From positions 80,290,339 through 80,354,338 of the forward strand of contig NW_026262734.1 in NCBI RefSeq assembly GCF_021869535.1: a stretch of 64,000 bases of DNA, in the 5' to 3' direction. A program made the position numbers and the translations under genes. Below, in pieces: positions 58,501-64,000 of the stretch. Every line of letters begins with the position of its first letter. Position 1 is the first letter of the stretch. The DNA is from Mytilus californianus (lineage: Eukaryota; Mollusca; Bivalvia; Mytilida; Mytilidae). The notes beneath the pieces were generated by a model. It worked only from the letters and a program-made list of their open reading frames with translations, was not told where the DNA came from and did not search any database.

Positions 58501-59100
58501 GAGAAAACTCTACTGGAAGGAATGGGGAAGATTCATATTTGCATTTCTCACCACTACGATTTTTCAACGGAAACCATTGGTTTCTTACAGAGCTTAGTCG
58601 ACGGAAAGATACAGAACTGTGATATAAAACTTATAATATATGTACTTAAAGACATGAGTAAACTTTGTTTGGATAAACCCAAACGAGAAATATTTGACAC
58701 GTGCTTTGCGATCATGGAAACTCCTGACTGGTTGGAAAGGGTCTTTTTTCTGTTACGTTACTTTTCAAGTCAATTGGACATCCCGGAAATATATATTGAC
58801 GGTTTTAAAGACCTAGTGAAAGATAAAAATATTTCAACACTTGTTGAGCACTTAGCAGTTAAACTTGAAATCGACAAACGAGTTTTGCTAACTCTTGTTA
58901 ATGCCTTAAGGAATGGGGAAAGTCCTAAACAAATATTCAAAAACCTTGCCAAAATCGCTGGAGTTCCCACTCCTGCAGTTGATATAGTTATTGAAGTTAT
59001 AAAGCAGCAAGGTTTGAAAAATAAGACAGACTTAGCTTCCTGCTTTACAAAACGTATTAAATGGCCGGACACCATTAGAGCCATAACAGTGAAAGCATAA
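46576..59100 (+). CDS. giant filamentous-haemagglutinin/CdiA-like beta-solenoid with C-terminal alpha-solenoid (main exon)
   Basis: One open exon of 12,525 bases (4,174 codons plus TAA); with the 75-codon exon the protein is about 4,249 residues. It starts PYLTVHCSLEE right after the acceptor, so an in-frame GTG at 46588 is not a start. Residues about 100-1950 are imperfect beta-solenoid coils with recurring short NHGTI, NNGKI and NAGII turns, and are rich in Cys. Residues 1950-2085 are helical and basic. Residues 2130-3030 return to beta coils, Cys-poor, with KNL-S-HL patterns. Around 2530-2620 a block with ITANKYETTKRKTKSSWFG, then a Thr-rich stretch and FKAGGSF, fits the haemagglutinin repeat family (Fil_haemagg_2 type) of bacterial FHA/CdiA exoproteins. 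Residues 3030-4240 are about 30 helical repeats. No signal peptide, TPS domain, transmembrane anchor or known C-terminal toxin domain is visible. Base composition matches the surroundings. Function unknown. Confidence 0.85.
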   Translation, partial: PYLTVHCSLEETICHVQLKHCQTKGRKLRVTADKISVAPKAMTCERLELECNLNMVVHSIMVCPYISLKSNHEVRLSVSARLKTETLKLAGKTVFIDGQVKYHRHFQNKMTNESNGNGNILGVHVCGYLHTGRDSVMQCCCRDHKSKNITGTLQLHVEGDICNHGTIEASELMEVKCKSLLSCRKCDKDTANRYLSSIKHKHCTDEHDILLPSNIQLGDAVKRLDTKLIFVMLKHGFDPYSPIEIKGATLTSTTKKLQWEMFCPQEKYDNDYTNLKLQVDNFVSLIESWNKQRGSIISPEISFKMYGDFEDLSQVKCKQIFLEINGNICVENESICTLGCISGICKGDTRINGQMKLGSFESFETNDFSIYETGSLIIQNGGNISVDNCFHNGSLVYNLNNKLSIYTGVFQQENESQITSQEDLEIDICKESRIVNGSFDARDLYLGISARVTEWAVIKSMNSCTLEFKENKNTKEYGSLNHKGCIEVDNGHVLMSSTANVYDVKLANSELVIQGKGEFYNRTGGILQCTHGPLRIQNVCLLANESGASIFGKSIKIATAVVGHKTDTLSKKHDLKNNGKINSPGVVKIFAGNLKNHGTIQSHYSQVEIHYTTMKNVITKLEGILLSTEGLTVFVHNAPTFHCSFRGGSDLRKSSISLPKKGMWIKCTRGTVFFHNAIEGDAQLLVESKKGFVTLNHITITILCLEITNVYEFTNKENNTDPRHRQEISNEYEVLYDRTNMENHTVLHRHPEIANGHEVLYDQSEMENYTEFRQDKHAYINILNRSLLRTEYMIVESNCKTIEIEVRTNGDGEMIVRHDFVCEPELTINGRFTMSSSSLITAEKMITTERSVCKINGTNSELNEEICKVKTSGNIELKGHIHCVHNDRSVPSLLVVESQCGNITVMGIVQVPNLRLLTGPSQKLIIESQMHLDGYVCIGGACETTIDELSNIVCHKLIYQLTSEKSETRKIHLDLNGSVIVHGPVNLDHIDDIVMFGTLSCHGMSAKNADVIMTTSSKTEIYYFEESVEEITNSYQILTLNNLFTEKESQMKLHSDNERIIPSLIISKWQHHGDLEVNDSGSSKHKHAVRCQCSNFFNHGKCVNIDSLYLDCDNTLSNFSSLSVTDVLDINVVENIINNKGARLECTNGPLSISTKADIVNNGILISNDVNKIWAAIITNAGIIESYKSTVELSWGSKEKVSIDGKVKSLFEIQFSSPFSKEFHFCCSGGMSNDSDRFVIPANGIKLKCTKGSVVLKMDIEGRQKSANVSVLCMDGCKMHKNLTTSVFHLERTFGDEKMLGNQKLTIDSLSETKAVSPDFYLWLKEDCTFVSRNLKAQTGSQNVTFFIRTDESSKLVCYEQILNLDSLLFIQGNIEISFYSQIRARSISLDKDSIVKVFAEEQIDPKCFLFEPTTTDNNECKLLSEMDIEIDGNISSFKDDQIKASIISNSGDVIIKGEVDVPHLQIAAAVDKSTHFHGMVNTSGRLYLSRGRIIDIDDHAVLRCKAFSCEPKMNKSDRLAVNGQLHVMGSAHFVVESLYISRGGQVVIISENSKDHVVLEDVSTVDIKGRFECRIQGDCLVDCKRSLSLSEKSVCLFSVGECNLIASEIIRMDDTCKIELEKGKLYIGNAREEDTTIHGSVELSGIICGKKTDTMVEIEGHCVSFRNFRIQDIHTADLFAAQSLFVDSNSKVSNVEKLEIQATSIDLKGLIKNTPRIKILAESSLLIDKESKINNDNQQKSELSLQVTATTVEMKGHIQYLKNIDGEAKMHFDASNMLIMGKINSEGEIKIEADCSFVNNGQVRCTKIGIVAPICLNCPQNFDKLNVEHISQLGGENQKILVIEGLLCIIVGSFLHSKSINIKSVLNFQFSAKMSTIPQAGDLERWKSVVDSSLSKISMANTPEDIHKLTEQTIKIQQVICDLSVSSHLCEDVVKICEKISKGGLGQFDMNEMITSLDNAHSFYSKIIPLELNVDFVRIKYRSLKKRGKKVAKNLINKIFGPNSFSKSLEFPQNNLDQGIRIDSFINEGKHTDIRSDGYLFFASLKFQGRTGLWKNDGYIEACGDIIISASKIKQLGGQGRIMKAITGSIRLTGDNAEVKNLESKHLHVDVSQEANLQSIKTEGQAVVQGNNATIQNIDSKTLHVKAQQEVQINTANIQQDMSVISQRIAAGNVKSKQLDLKAIENITLDNVSTKEIATLESGNTINARNIKVTELNTTSKGNTDFGEIKADKMDAVSKCGNITLHEKSKVKEAKLEAKHGDISLTGNNKKANHEFGCLTLNTRALEDINKLLNRSDVYKDLKIADHLGLIVEDQNVIIATQQKSQFSLSIKAASIDVRKGMDAKNLELATTKGILKIDKNVKIKAKENVRLTSRGKLHLCERSSVSAGQNINLESEKDSVSLSASELDAGSGMKIKAHHDIIISSDANGGPCEGSKLSAGRTNKEQSAIDIEAERKIKIHASDIKSQGENTFKAGNNISITANKYETTKRKTKSSWFGLCRSTTETTMTHVEKSTIVGRLNVFKAGGSFTSVAGNIKSEFGNDIRATGGISMLDLQTTTKTKETSSILGIKYYQKDESSQQSQGTSLEDSSSEARTSIISETSNIEWQGSSLNSSGNVSEIAEMGKITHSRRLLNHETNEKGIKVFTQKSTKDKERSFGIEAIYERGSNQTTSTDSTNIGGDYTVKAKKVNVLNSANIDVKGNMNVRTDDLRIEGASLEASNKRVNIGIGIESSIATVSANYEKGEQTTQQMQKLHVGGTLHLDNVKNATIDTSNIDSGGLTGQVDILDIQSRLDRKSGVKLGFAADIDLVTRSLCGGGIDIGLEGDERITQPTSIDVNGGSKELSVGTLETKGASIVFDGDVHKFAQNIVSHSVHEKAYEFNLGFRLSKPNKMSKRKKKLVGNINFAKGQYHSCVASTTGTVDSFVAKQVETDLSKRRQVDQSLSFSFSAEFEGKISQHITRIGKDLVKAVGKEAIQEVSHILATKLGIPQDIINSLVCIVEGGITQDKIFEFLKANLDSLKIPGHFSAVLQSLLVDGNPENLISWICDAANIDKKLFVAIIGIVRGKTIKRDDILTIVKHTGKYFGLSEELFQFITIIISSCDNKRLQQNQWTIVEAFFKSKEGQRIIKEVLNAMHISEEINDFLATILIKPNNFEKAMFCLHAVGQRVGISKSILEVLKDMLQGKTNTTLVNMLCNAIGLNTNLTATIELSLNDCCNMKSAVISFITSLSTHIGLSSDMAREIKHIIDGNMPECEIQTFVLEICIQISKSSVISKENPVTQVFEKLLPLASESAGQITNAINLGKQILHGEIPTAGIPLLLFLLRHVRVEGDTINAIKDFAKEGNVDVLIAWLSKKSDVNQSVLNVLGTTIMNDCSVISIFNVIFITYSKKHDLHPAIRTDLELIMNAKPPEQKLKEIRYIFDQIEDTDKRSTVFTECKAFGADVQVSKLIWNLLQAGTPEDMICQCFMSIAIDFGLPEGFVRGVIELDQKKDCALLTSWITEAAGTTGELVTFVLNCIVKRKLDYTSLVPVISSIGRMIGLSKNKQHLLESILEGNISVKDIGKLFVHMLFTIIKPYIPALANGFGIPPDILVRLVDLEDPFDPCELFLAVAEIVSAKIGIPLELPRSIKSIIFKGDCEPISECLGKWINIDSKLLLTILQTIQKEKSQTTWLKKIPICIAKYYNISEKTIECFQSLLNGKTPLYDTKETIVAIIQDTLKIFISQEQFDTLLQLFERRLGISKEFLYIVTDLLKNDKEKLKIKIIQWGCKNFGIDERIVPIILKIFDCEKNLNSVVAEVVGGIGEYFGIHSAISIDLKKVLTGQKPKKAVPSLILEIFLQVAKSVEAKAELIELLETIKSLTQTPTKQTDNNVILDKLKLYIPMISDELAIPSDIIERLVVMRYPFKLSDLSSILIEILTMKAGVSQDILQAVQVYVFKGETNLLCRWISEHSKIDKKLISSILKSLLNEKTLLEGMGKIHICISHHYDFSTETIGFLQSLVDGKIQNCDIKLIIYVLKDMSKLCLDKPKREIFDTCFAIMETPDWLERVFFLLRYFSSQLDIPEIYIDGFKDLVKDKNISTLVEHLAVKLEIDKRVLLTLVNALRNGESPKQIFKNLAKIAGVPTPAVDIVIEVIKQQGLKNKTDLASCFTKRIKWPDTIRAITVKA
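48691..48905 (+). repeat. in-frame repeat of about 25 codons, three copies, inside the giant exon
   Basis: Residues about 781-852: three successive copies beginning ITNVYEF, ISNEYEVLYD and IANGHEVLYD. The last two share the end of the unit (MENHTVLHRHPE and MENYTEFRQDKH). The first copy is the most diverged. This is a recent coding duplication in a surface-like charged loop. Confidence 0.8.
52200..52605 (+). other. helical island separating two beta-solenoid halves of the giant protein
   Basis: Residues about 1950-2085 lose the beta-coil pattern and become heptad-like and charged (KSVVDSSLSKISMANTPEDI, then the basic stretch RSLKKRGKKVAKNLINKIF). The basic cluster could be a linker, a nuclear-type signal or a cleavage region. 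None can be proved from sequence. Confidence 0.55.
53600..55110 (+). other. FHA/CdiA-like haemagglutinin repeat region
   Basis: Residues about 2417-2920. Recurrent coils of roughly 20 residues include SAGQNINLES, ERKIKIHASDIKSQG, FKAGNNISITA, GGDYTVKAKKVNV, VKGNMNVRTDDLRIEGASL and LHVGGTLHLDNV. The pattern 'AGxxIxIxA' followed by a Lys/Thr/Ser-rich insert around a SWFG or SILG motif is what bacterial haemagglutinin repeat proteins show. It is the strongest homology signal in the protein. Confidence 0.7.
55441..59097 (+). repeat. C-terminal alpha-solenoid of about 30 helical repeats, super-period about 150 residues
   Basis: Residues 3031-4249. Units of about 30-40 residues begin at LGIPQDIINSL, NIDKKLFVAII, FGLSEELFQF, VGISKSILEVL, FGLPEGFVRGV, IGIPLELPRSI, NIDSKLLLTIL, LGISKEFLYIV, FGIDERIVPII, AGVSQDILQAV, KIDKKLISSIL and EIDKRVLLTLV. 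Each shows a G-I-x-x-(D/E)-x-I/L start, a helix, a short turn often with GK or G, then a second helix. A Trp unit (SWICD, AWLSK, SWITE, KWINI, QWGCK, RWISE) recurs at residues 3124, 3432, 3580, 3729, 3848 and 4029, mostly multiples of about 150. The pattern resembles neither ankyrin, TPR nor HEAT consensus. The family is unknown to me. Confidence 0.7.
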
Positions 59101-60760
59101 GTAAATGTGCCGAATATAAAGAAAACCTTTACAAAGATATTTCAGTTTTATTTAAGTGTTTGTTATTGTATAACCCTCCGAGTAAAATCTTGTACTTTTT
59201 TTCAATTTAGATGTAATGTACAGTTATTCACAAGCATATTTTATTTTGTCTTTCAAGTTCATCAGCATTCCAATAGTCAGCACCTCAGAGTTAAATATCA
59301 TTGCTTCGATCTTTTTGTGTTTTTCTCTTCATAAAATGTCTGAAAAAATATCCGAAACATGAAGGTTCTTCTAACCCATGGATAAATGGCCTAAGCTATA
59401 TTTAGCATAGCCTTGTAAAAGTTTCAGTTTTCAATGCTCTCCAAATTCAAATCTTATTTGACCTTATAACTGGTTAGATTCGAGTGGCACCAGTGCGTCA
59501 TGTGTAGACTTAATGCAGACTGGTGAATTAATTATAAGCCTGGTATCTTTGTTGAGTTTTGTTTACAAACAGCGTTACTAATTTTGGTAATTGTAAACCA
59601 TAGTTCATTATTTTCATCCAAAAATAGAACACAATGAAACCATTTTTTGCTGTACATTCCGTAGAGTGACATTTATTTCCATTGCTTAATGCTTGATATT
59701 TTTAACGGCAACTGATTTTTTCTTGAAATGGATAATTTTTTATCATTAGTGTATACCATTCATGGAAAAAATATGATATAACAGCATTTTAGATAAAACA
59801 ATATAATATCACTTTTTTTAATGTATATGTAATATTGACATGATTTATTTATTATGTATGCATTTGTGCTTAACTAGATAGGAAAGGCGGTGATAAACTA
59901 AGGTCATTATTTGACCCCTTTAATTCGGAGATTGAAAGGGATCATAACTACATCAATGAATTTCTATCAAATATTCTGTCAGCTATCATTATGTATCTCC
60001 TTGATCTTTGTCTGAAAATATTTAAACTTCTACAATAATATTTATGTATTCATTTCCATTTGAAATACTGTCCTTAATACTTAAGTATAACCCACAACCT
60101 CACAAAAATATCGTGTTACAAGATGTCTTATACGAAGATTGTAAATGCGTGAGGGTAAAATAAGTTTTAGCAAGCTTTAACTTTAACATCTTTATTAAGA
60201 ACTATGTGCATAATGACAGTTTGTCTGAAATATCAACATTTATTTTTATGACAATGTAGTGATATCACAAGTAACATTTTTTTTCAAAATTGTAAATAGA
60301 AAACTTTTACATTTTATTGTCACATTTTGTAAGTATCCTATTAACACTTAATATATGTTCTGTTGAAGAAAGAATATACCACTTATGTCATAGTAGTGTA
60401 TTGAGTATTATAACAGTTTTGAGTGTCAATTTCAGTTTCTGAAAGTCATGGACATACGAAATGAATGTCTATTTATTATACTCGATAACCTGGTTCTCAC
60501 AAAATAATCAATATAAAATATGAGAAGATTAGGTATTATCAAGATGAAACAACTATCCATTATTTACGGTATTTAATGTAAATATATAAAAAAAATATTG
60601 ATCTGTTCATTGTTTATTATAAAATCATAAACATTTTGTGAATTGACTATTTTTGTCATACCAATCATTGTATATATGTAAGAATTGCATTTCCCTTATT
60701 ACACCTATGTAATGAACTGTTAAATGAGTGAGTAAATAAAGCTACAAAAGTTGTATCTAT
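59101..60760 (+). other. probable 3' UTR of the giant gene
   Basis: No coding evidence. A degraded satellite-366 fragment may lie at 59480-59570 ('gcgtcatgtgtagac', 'cctggtatctttgttgag'). The stop codon is followed at once by GTAAAT, a donor-like sequence discussed in the findings. Confidence 0.4.
60735..60740 (+). promoter_or_regulatory. candidate polyadenylation signal AATAAA for the giant gene
   Basis: AATAAA followed within 30 bases by a GT-rich stretch ('gttgtatct', 'attgttgtcc'), the usual downstream element. Other AATAAA copies occur near 60984 and 61110. Confidence 0.3.
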
Positions 60761-63504
60761 TTCTATTGTTGTCCACCATTCGCTTTTAATTCTATGATGA
60801 GATTTTTATTTACTTCTATGCTCTTTTGTATTTTTTTGTTGTAATCTTAATTTTCTTTGCATGCTTTAAATCAGAAAGTATTTCTCGATCTATTTCTTTT
60901 AAAAAGGATTTAATAACATACGACGACTAAATTAGGGCAGTGATCTTTGTAATGTTACGTTTATTGCTTTTTATCTTTTTGCAAATAAAGTGTAAAAAAG
61001 TTAATTTATTCAAATACCTTCATGTTAACATACTTTTGTTAACCTCCATTATGCAAATAGTTGTCCATATTTTGTATATAGATATTAAAAGTTTACATTA
61101 TATGAACATTAAATAAACAAAAATCAGTGTTTGCAGCATTGATATTTTTGCTAACTGCATGATGTCCTTAATGGGCAGGAATTTTATTTCAGTTAGAATG
61201 TATTTTTTTTTTTTTTGCATTTTACATTTTAATTATTCATTTTTTTTTTGCACAATGTTTTGAAAAAGTGGCAGATGTCATTTTACAGATTTTTTTATCA
61301 AGTGTATCAAAAAATTGATTACATCTACTTGATATGACCTGATTTTTTAAATGGTAAAAAAGCATTCCGGTTTTATTTCCCTCAATGAAACTATGAAAAG
61401 GAAAACATTTGAAGTATCAAATCACTATTAGTTGCACAATTTTCAATTATTGTTGTTTTAGTGCATAATTTTTGTACATAGGTGTCTAAGTCATTTTCGG
61501 TCTTTGTAATTGTATAGTTTTATTCAAAAATATGACTTGATATGTTACTATAAAAAGGTTTGGATACGGTTTTAAAAAATAGCGAATATTGGTCAAAAAT
61601 TGCAGCAAAAGGGGCAAAAAATAATAGAGAAAATTTGCAAAAAAACAAAGAATGGAGAATGATTGACAAAATTGATAAAGAAAAGAGAACAATGATCTTA
61701 ACAATAAAAAAATAAAGAATGGAAGAAATCCCATCCAGACCTTCCCATAGGACTATGTATTGTAGATTGATAAATGTGTAAAGAGTTGAAAAAGGGTAAT
61801 GTCATATTGAGTGGTGAGGTGTAGATGAAGCAAGTTAGATATAATTTTGTAAATTTTTATTTTTATTTCTTTAATGGTGTTTGAGATATAATATAATGGT
61901 TATCATTGTCTGTATTAAATCTACACATGTATTAAGCTATGTAATGAAGATGTGTATAGGCAGGTACGGTTCCACGATTTTTTTTTAAGAGGGCGTAATT
62001 ACAGAAAATTGAATACATAATAACGCCAAAGGCCAAAAAAATTTAGGAAGATTATATATTTTCCAGTCAAAGGGGGAATGATTATCCTCTCCCCCCTCAC
62101 CTCCACCGTGAATCCGCATCTACTAGGTCCGATGGGTAATATTATGTGTTAAATAATAAAGGGTCTTTAGTATTGTGGAGCTTATGCAGTAAATTATTTA
62201 TGTTACATTTAATCGACCATATATTTTCTATAATAGACAAATTTATGGTTAAAGTGTATAATATTGAACTTGCATGGAACTGTTTTAACTGTTTTAATAT
62301 GTTCTTGTTGAATGCACTGTTATGCTTGTTTGTAAATACTTTCGAATATTTTACATAATTTATGTTTGAGGTTTATTATTATATTTATTCTGACTGTTTT
62401 AAATATTGTTAATGCATGAACTGTTACTGTTTAGTAAAAATTGCTACTTGAACTTCTGATTGAACTAAGTTTGCATTGTTTTGAGAGGTGATATGGAACA
62501 GATCCTCAATCAGTAAAATAGTGTATCAGAGTAACATAAAATCGTCTTAGATTTTCCAAAAAAGATTCTAGGTTTCATCAAATCCTTGGTTGCATGACTA
62601 TCAAACTTTGAAAAGATCATATACATGTACTGCAAATGAAAGAAGAAACTTAAACTATATTGGAAAAGGAAAGGAGTGTCTTATTCTTTACTTGCTCTAC
62701 ATCATCAAACATGAAAGGGGATAACATTTAACTAAAGCAAAGATATATGGCAGAAGTTGACCTTGAAAGTTTCAGCTGGTTCTGGTAAGAAACGATAAAT
62801 TTTGATTTACATATTATATATGTAAGGAAGAGTTAAACATGACTACACCAGTAAACTCTACAAACAATACTTCGACACCTACCATTTAAATGTTGTGAGA
62901 AGGGAGACATGGTTGCAGAAAAAATAGGGTTTATTTTAATTTGACAAAAGCAATTGTTTGTCCGGAGAAAAGGCAACGCCCCATCCCCTCTCCAGATAAA
63001 AGACAACACGATGATATTTCTTTTTAATTAAAATTGCACAATTTATACAGATAAAATTACATTTCTATAAACTTGATAAAGATGTTTTTCATAGGCTTGA
63101 AACTTTTCAGTAAATAAGTCATGTACTAGTCTTATTTTGGAAATGTTGCTTTTTAATAATATATGCCGTTCTAATTAAAAACATGTGGATTTCATAAAAA
63201 AAGAAATAATTCAGAACTAGAAATAAATCCTTCAATTAAGAGAAATTTACCTATTAAGGGAAATTTTCCCTAGCTTGTGAATCACTGGCATTCATAAAAA
63301 TAAGGCTTAGAAAAAAATCGAGGTACAGCTATATGTCATATCCACAAACCAAAGCAATGCTGTAAATTGAATACTCTGGTACAATAATTAAGAATAATAT
63401 ATATATATAACAGTCTATCATCAAATTAATATCATGGTGACTCAATGACCTTACTTAATGCTAAGGGCATCTCATGTAGTTTACTGAAATTTTCTAGTTA
63501 CAAA
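60761..63504. other. gene-free AT-rich stretch downstream of the giant gene
   Basis: Contains T-runs near 61203-61218 and 61241-61250, and a purine-rich patch 61600-61740. No gene, RNA gene or clear repeat copy is supported. Confidence 0.4.
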
Positions 63505-63590
63505 GATATGGAGATGTGGTGAGATTGCCAATATGACAACTATTCACTAAAGACGCAAGAACAAAGTCAAATACATAATTATGTAAATTA
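63505..63590 (+). repeat. dispersed repeat Y, degraded copy
   Basis: Retains 'gagatgtggtgagattgcca' and 'tatgacaact-ttcac'-type blocks of repeat Y, then decays. Confidence 0.45.
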
Positions 63591-64000
63591 ATAATATTGG
63601 GAGATTTTTTATTAATGCGAATATTGAGACAGCGTTAATATTATCCCACGAATAAGAACTCGCATTCTAATATCCGATACATATTTCTGTATGCAGCCTT
63701 GACAAAAAATCACAATAACTAATCTCGATATTTGCTGGACATGGCGAAATTGCAATATAAATGTTTGCAATAATTTCTGATTTCACTGTTCACATATTGA
63801 AGGTATCCATACAGCATACAACAATTAGCGACACCTGTTACGGAAAGCAATCTGTAAAAGCGCCTGGTTTTGAATATGTGAAATGAGCTATAAGATAAAA
63901 CTGAAGGCATCCAGTCACATTCTACTAAAGCCATCGTTTAGTGTTAAAGATACATGTACCTATAAGCCTATTCAATTTGTGAGTCGCTGCATAGATGATG
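63591..64000. other. gene-free end of window
   Basis: AT-rich. The minus-strand 71-codon frame at 63719-63934 has no recognisable motif. Confidence 0.35.

Noticed and set aside
47388..59084. Many minus-strand and other-frame reading frames of 60-204 codons inside the giant exon (the longest 57765-58379)
   Set aside because: They lie antisense or out of frame to a clearly coding exon, with no motifs. They are by-products of the coding strand's composition.
46576..59100. Bacterial contamination as the origin of the giant ORF
   Set aside because: The exon has a proper acceptor, a partner exon in phase, a repeat-filled intron of bivalve type, and base composition like its surroundings. An assembly join cannot be fully excluded without reads.
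58900..59100. A C-terminal toxin or nuclease domain as in CdiA
   Set aside because: The protein ends in a helical unit and a short basic tail (KRIKWPDTIRAITVKA). No toxin family motif is visible.

Overview
The window is animal nuclear DNA. It is strongly AT-rich, with a spliced gene, long intergenic stretches, and many dispersed and tandem repeats. Several repeats match, from memory, families common in marine bivalves, especially mussels (Mytilus): the 'gtggtatgattgccaatgag' element, the roughly 366-bp 'cgcgcgtttcgtctac' satellite, the 'ttcgtgg' foldback element, and a reverse-transcriptase family with a conserved 3' tail. I infer a mytilid bivalve. That rests on recognition, not on a database search.

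Layout. Bases 2-952 hold the 3' end of a gene cut by the window edge. It encodes a glycine-rich hydrophobic segment followed by a C-terminal J domain with HPD. Bases 953-40208 are gene-poor. They contain decayed reverse-transcriptase elements and 5'-truncated 3' tails (about 4.0, 6-7.6, 10.1-10.5, 12.7-14.0, 19-21.3, 25.5-28.1 and 29.8-32.3 kb). They also contain a 37-copy 35-bp minisatellite (23.5-24.8 kb), a 146-bp tandem array inside a larger dispersed element (28.3-29.8 kb), and a 366-bp satellite array (32.8-34.3 kb). Bases 40209-59100 hold the main gene: a small exon (about 40209-40454), a 6.1-kb repeat-filled phase-0 intron, and a single 12.5-kb exon (46576-59100). Together they predict a protein of about 4,249 residues. 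Bases 59101-64000 are the probable 3' UTR and gene-free DNA.

The giant protein is the outstanding feature. Its first three quarters are beta-solenoid repeats. The stretch around residues 2420-2920 looks like the haemagglutinin repeats of bacterial filamentous haemagglutinin/CdiA exoproteins. The last 1,200 residues are a different fold: about 30 helical repeats of 30-40 residues, organised in a super-period of about 150 residues. I do not recognise this helical repeat family. An animal gene that is spliced, lacks a visible signal peptide or two-partner-secretion domain, and joins a bacterial-exoprotein-like beta-solenoid to a new-looking alpha-solenoid suggests ancient transfer and domestication. 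The upstream gene, with its membrane-type glycine-rich segment and J domain, could be the end of a related neighbour, but the window does not prove this.
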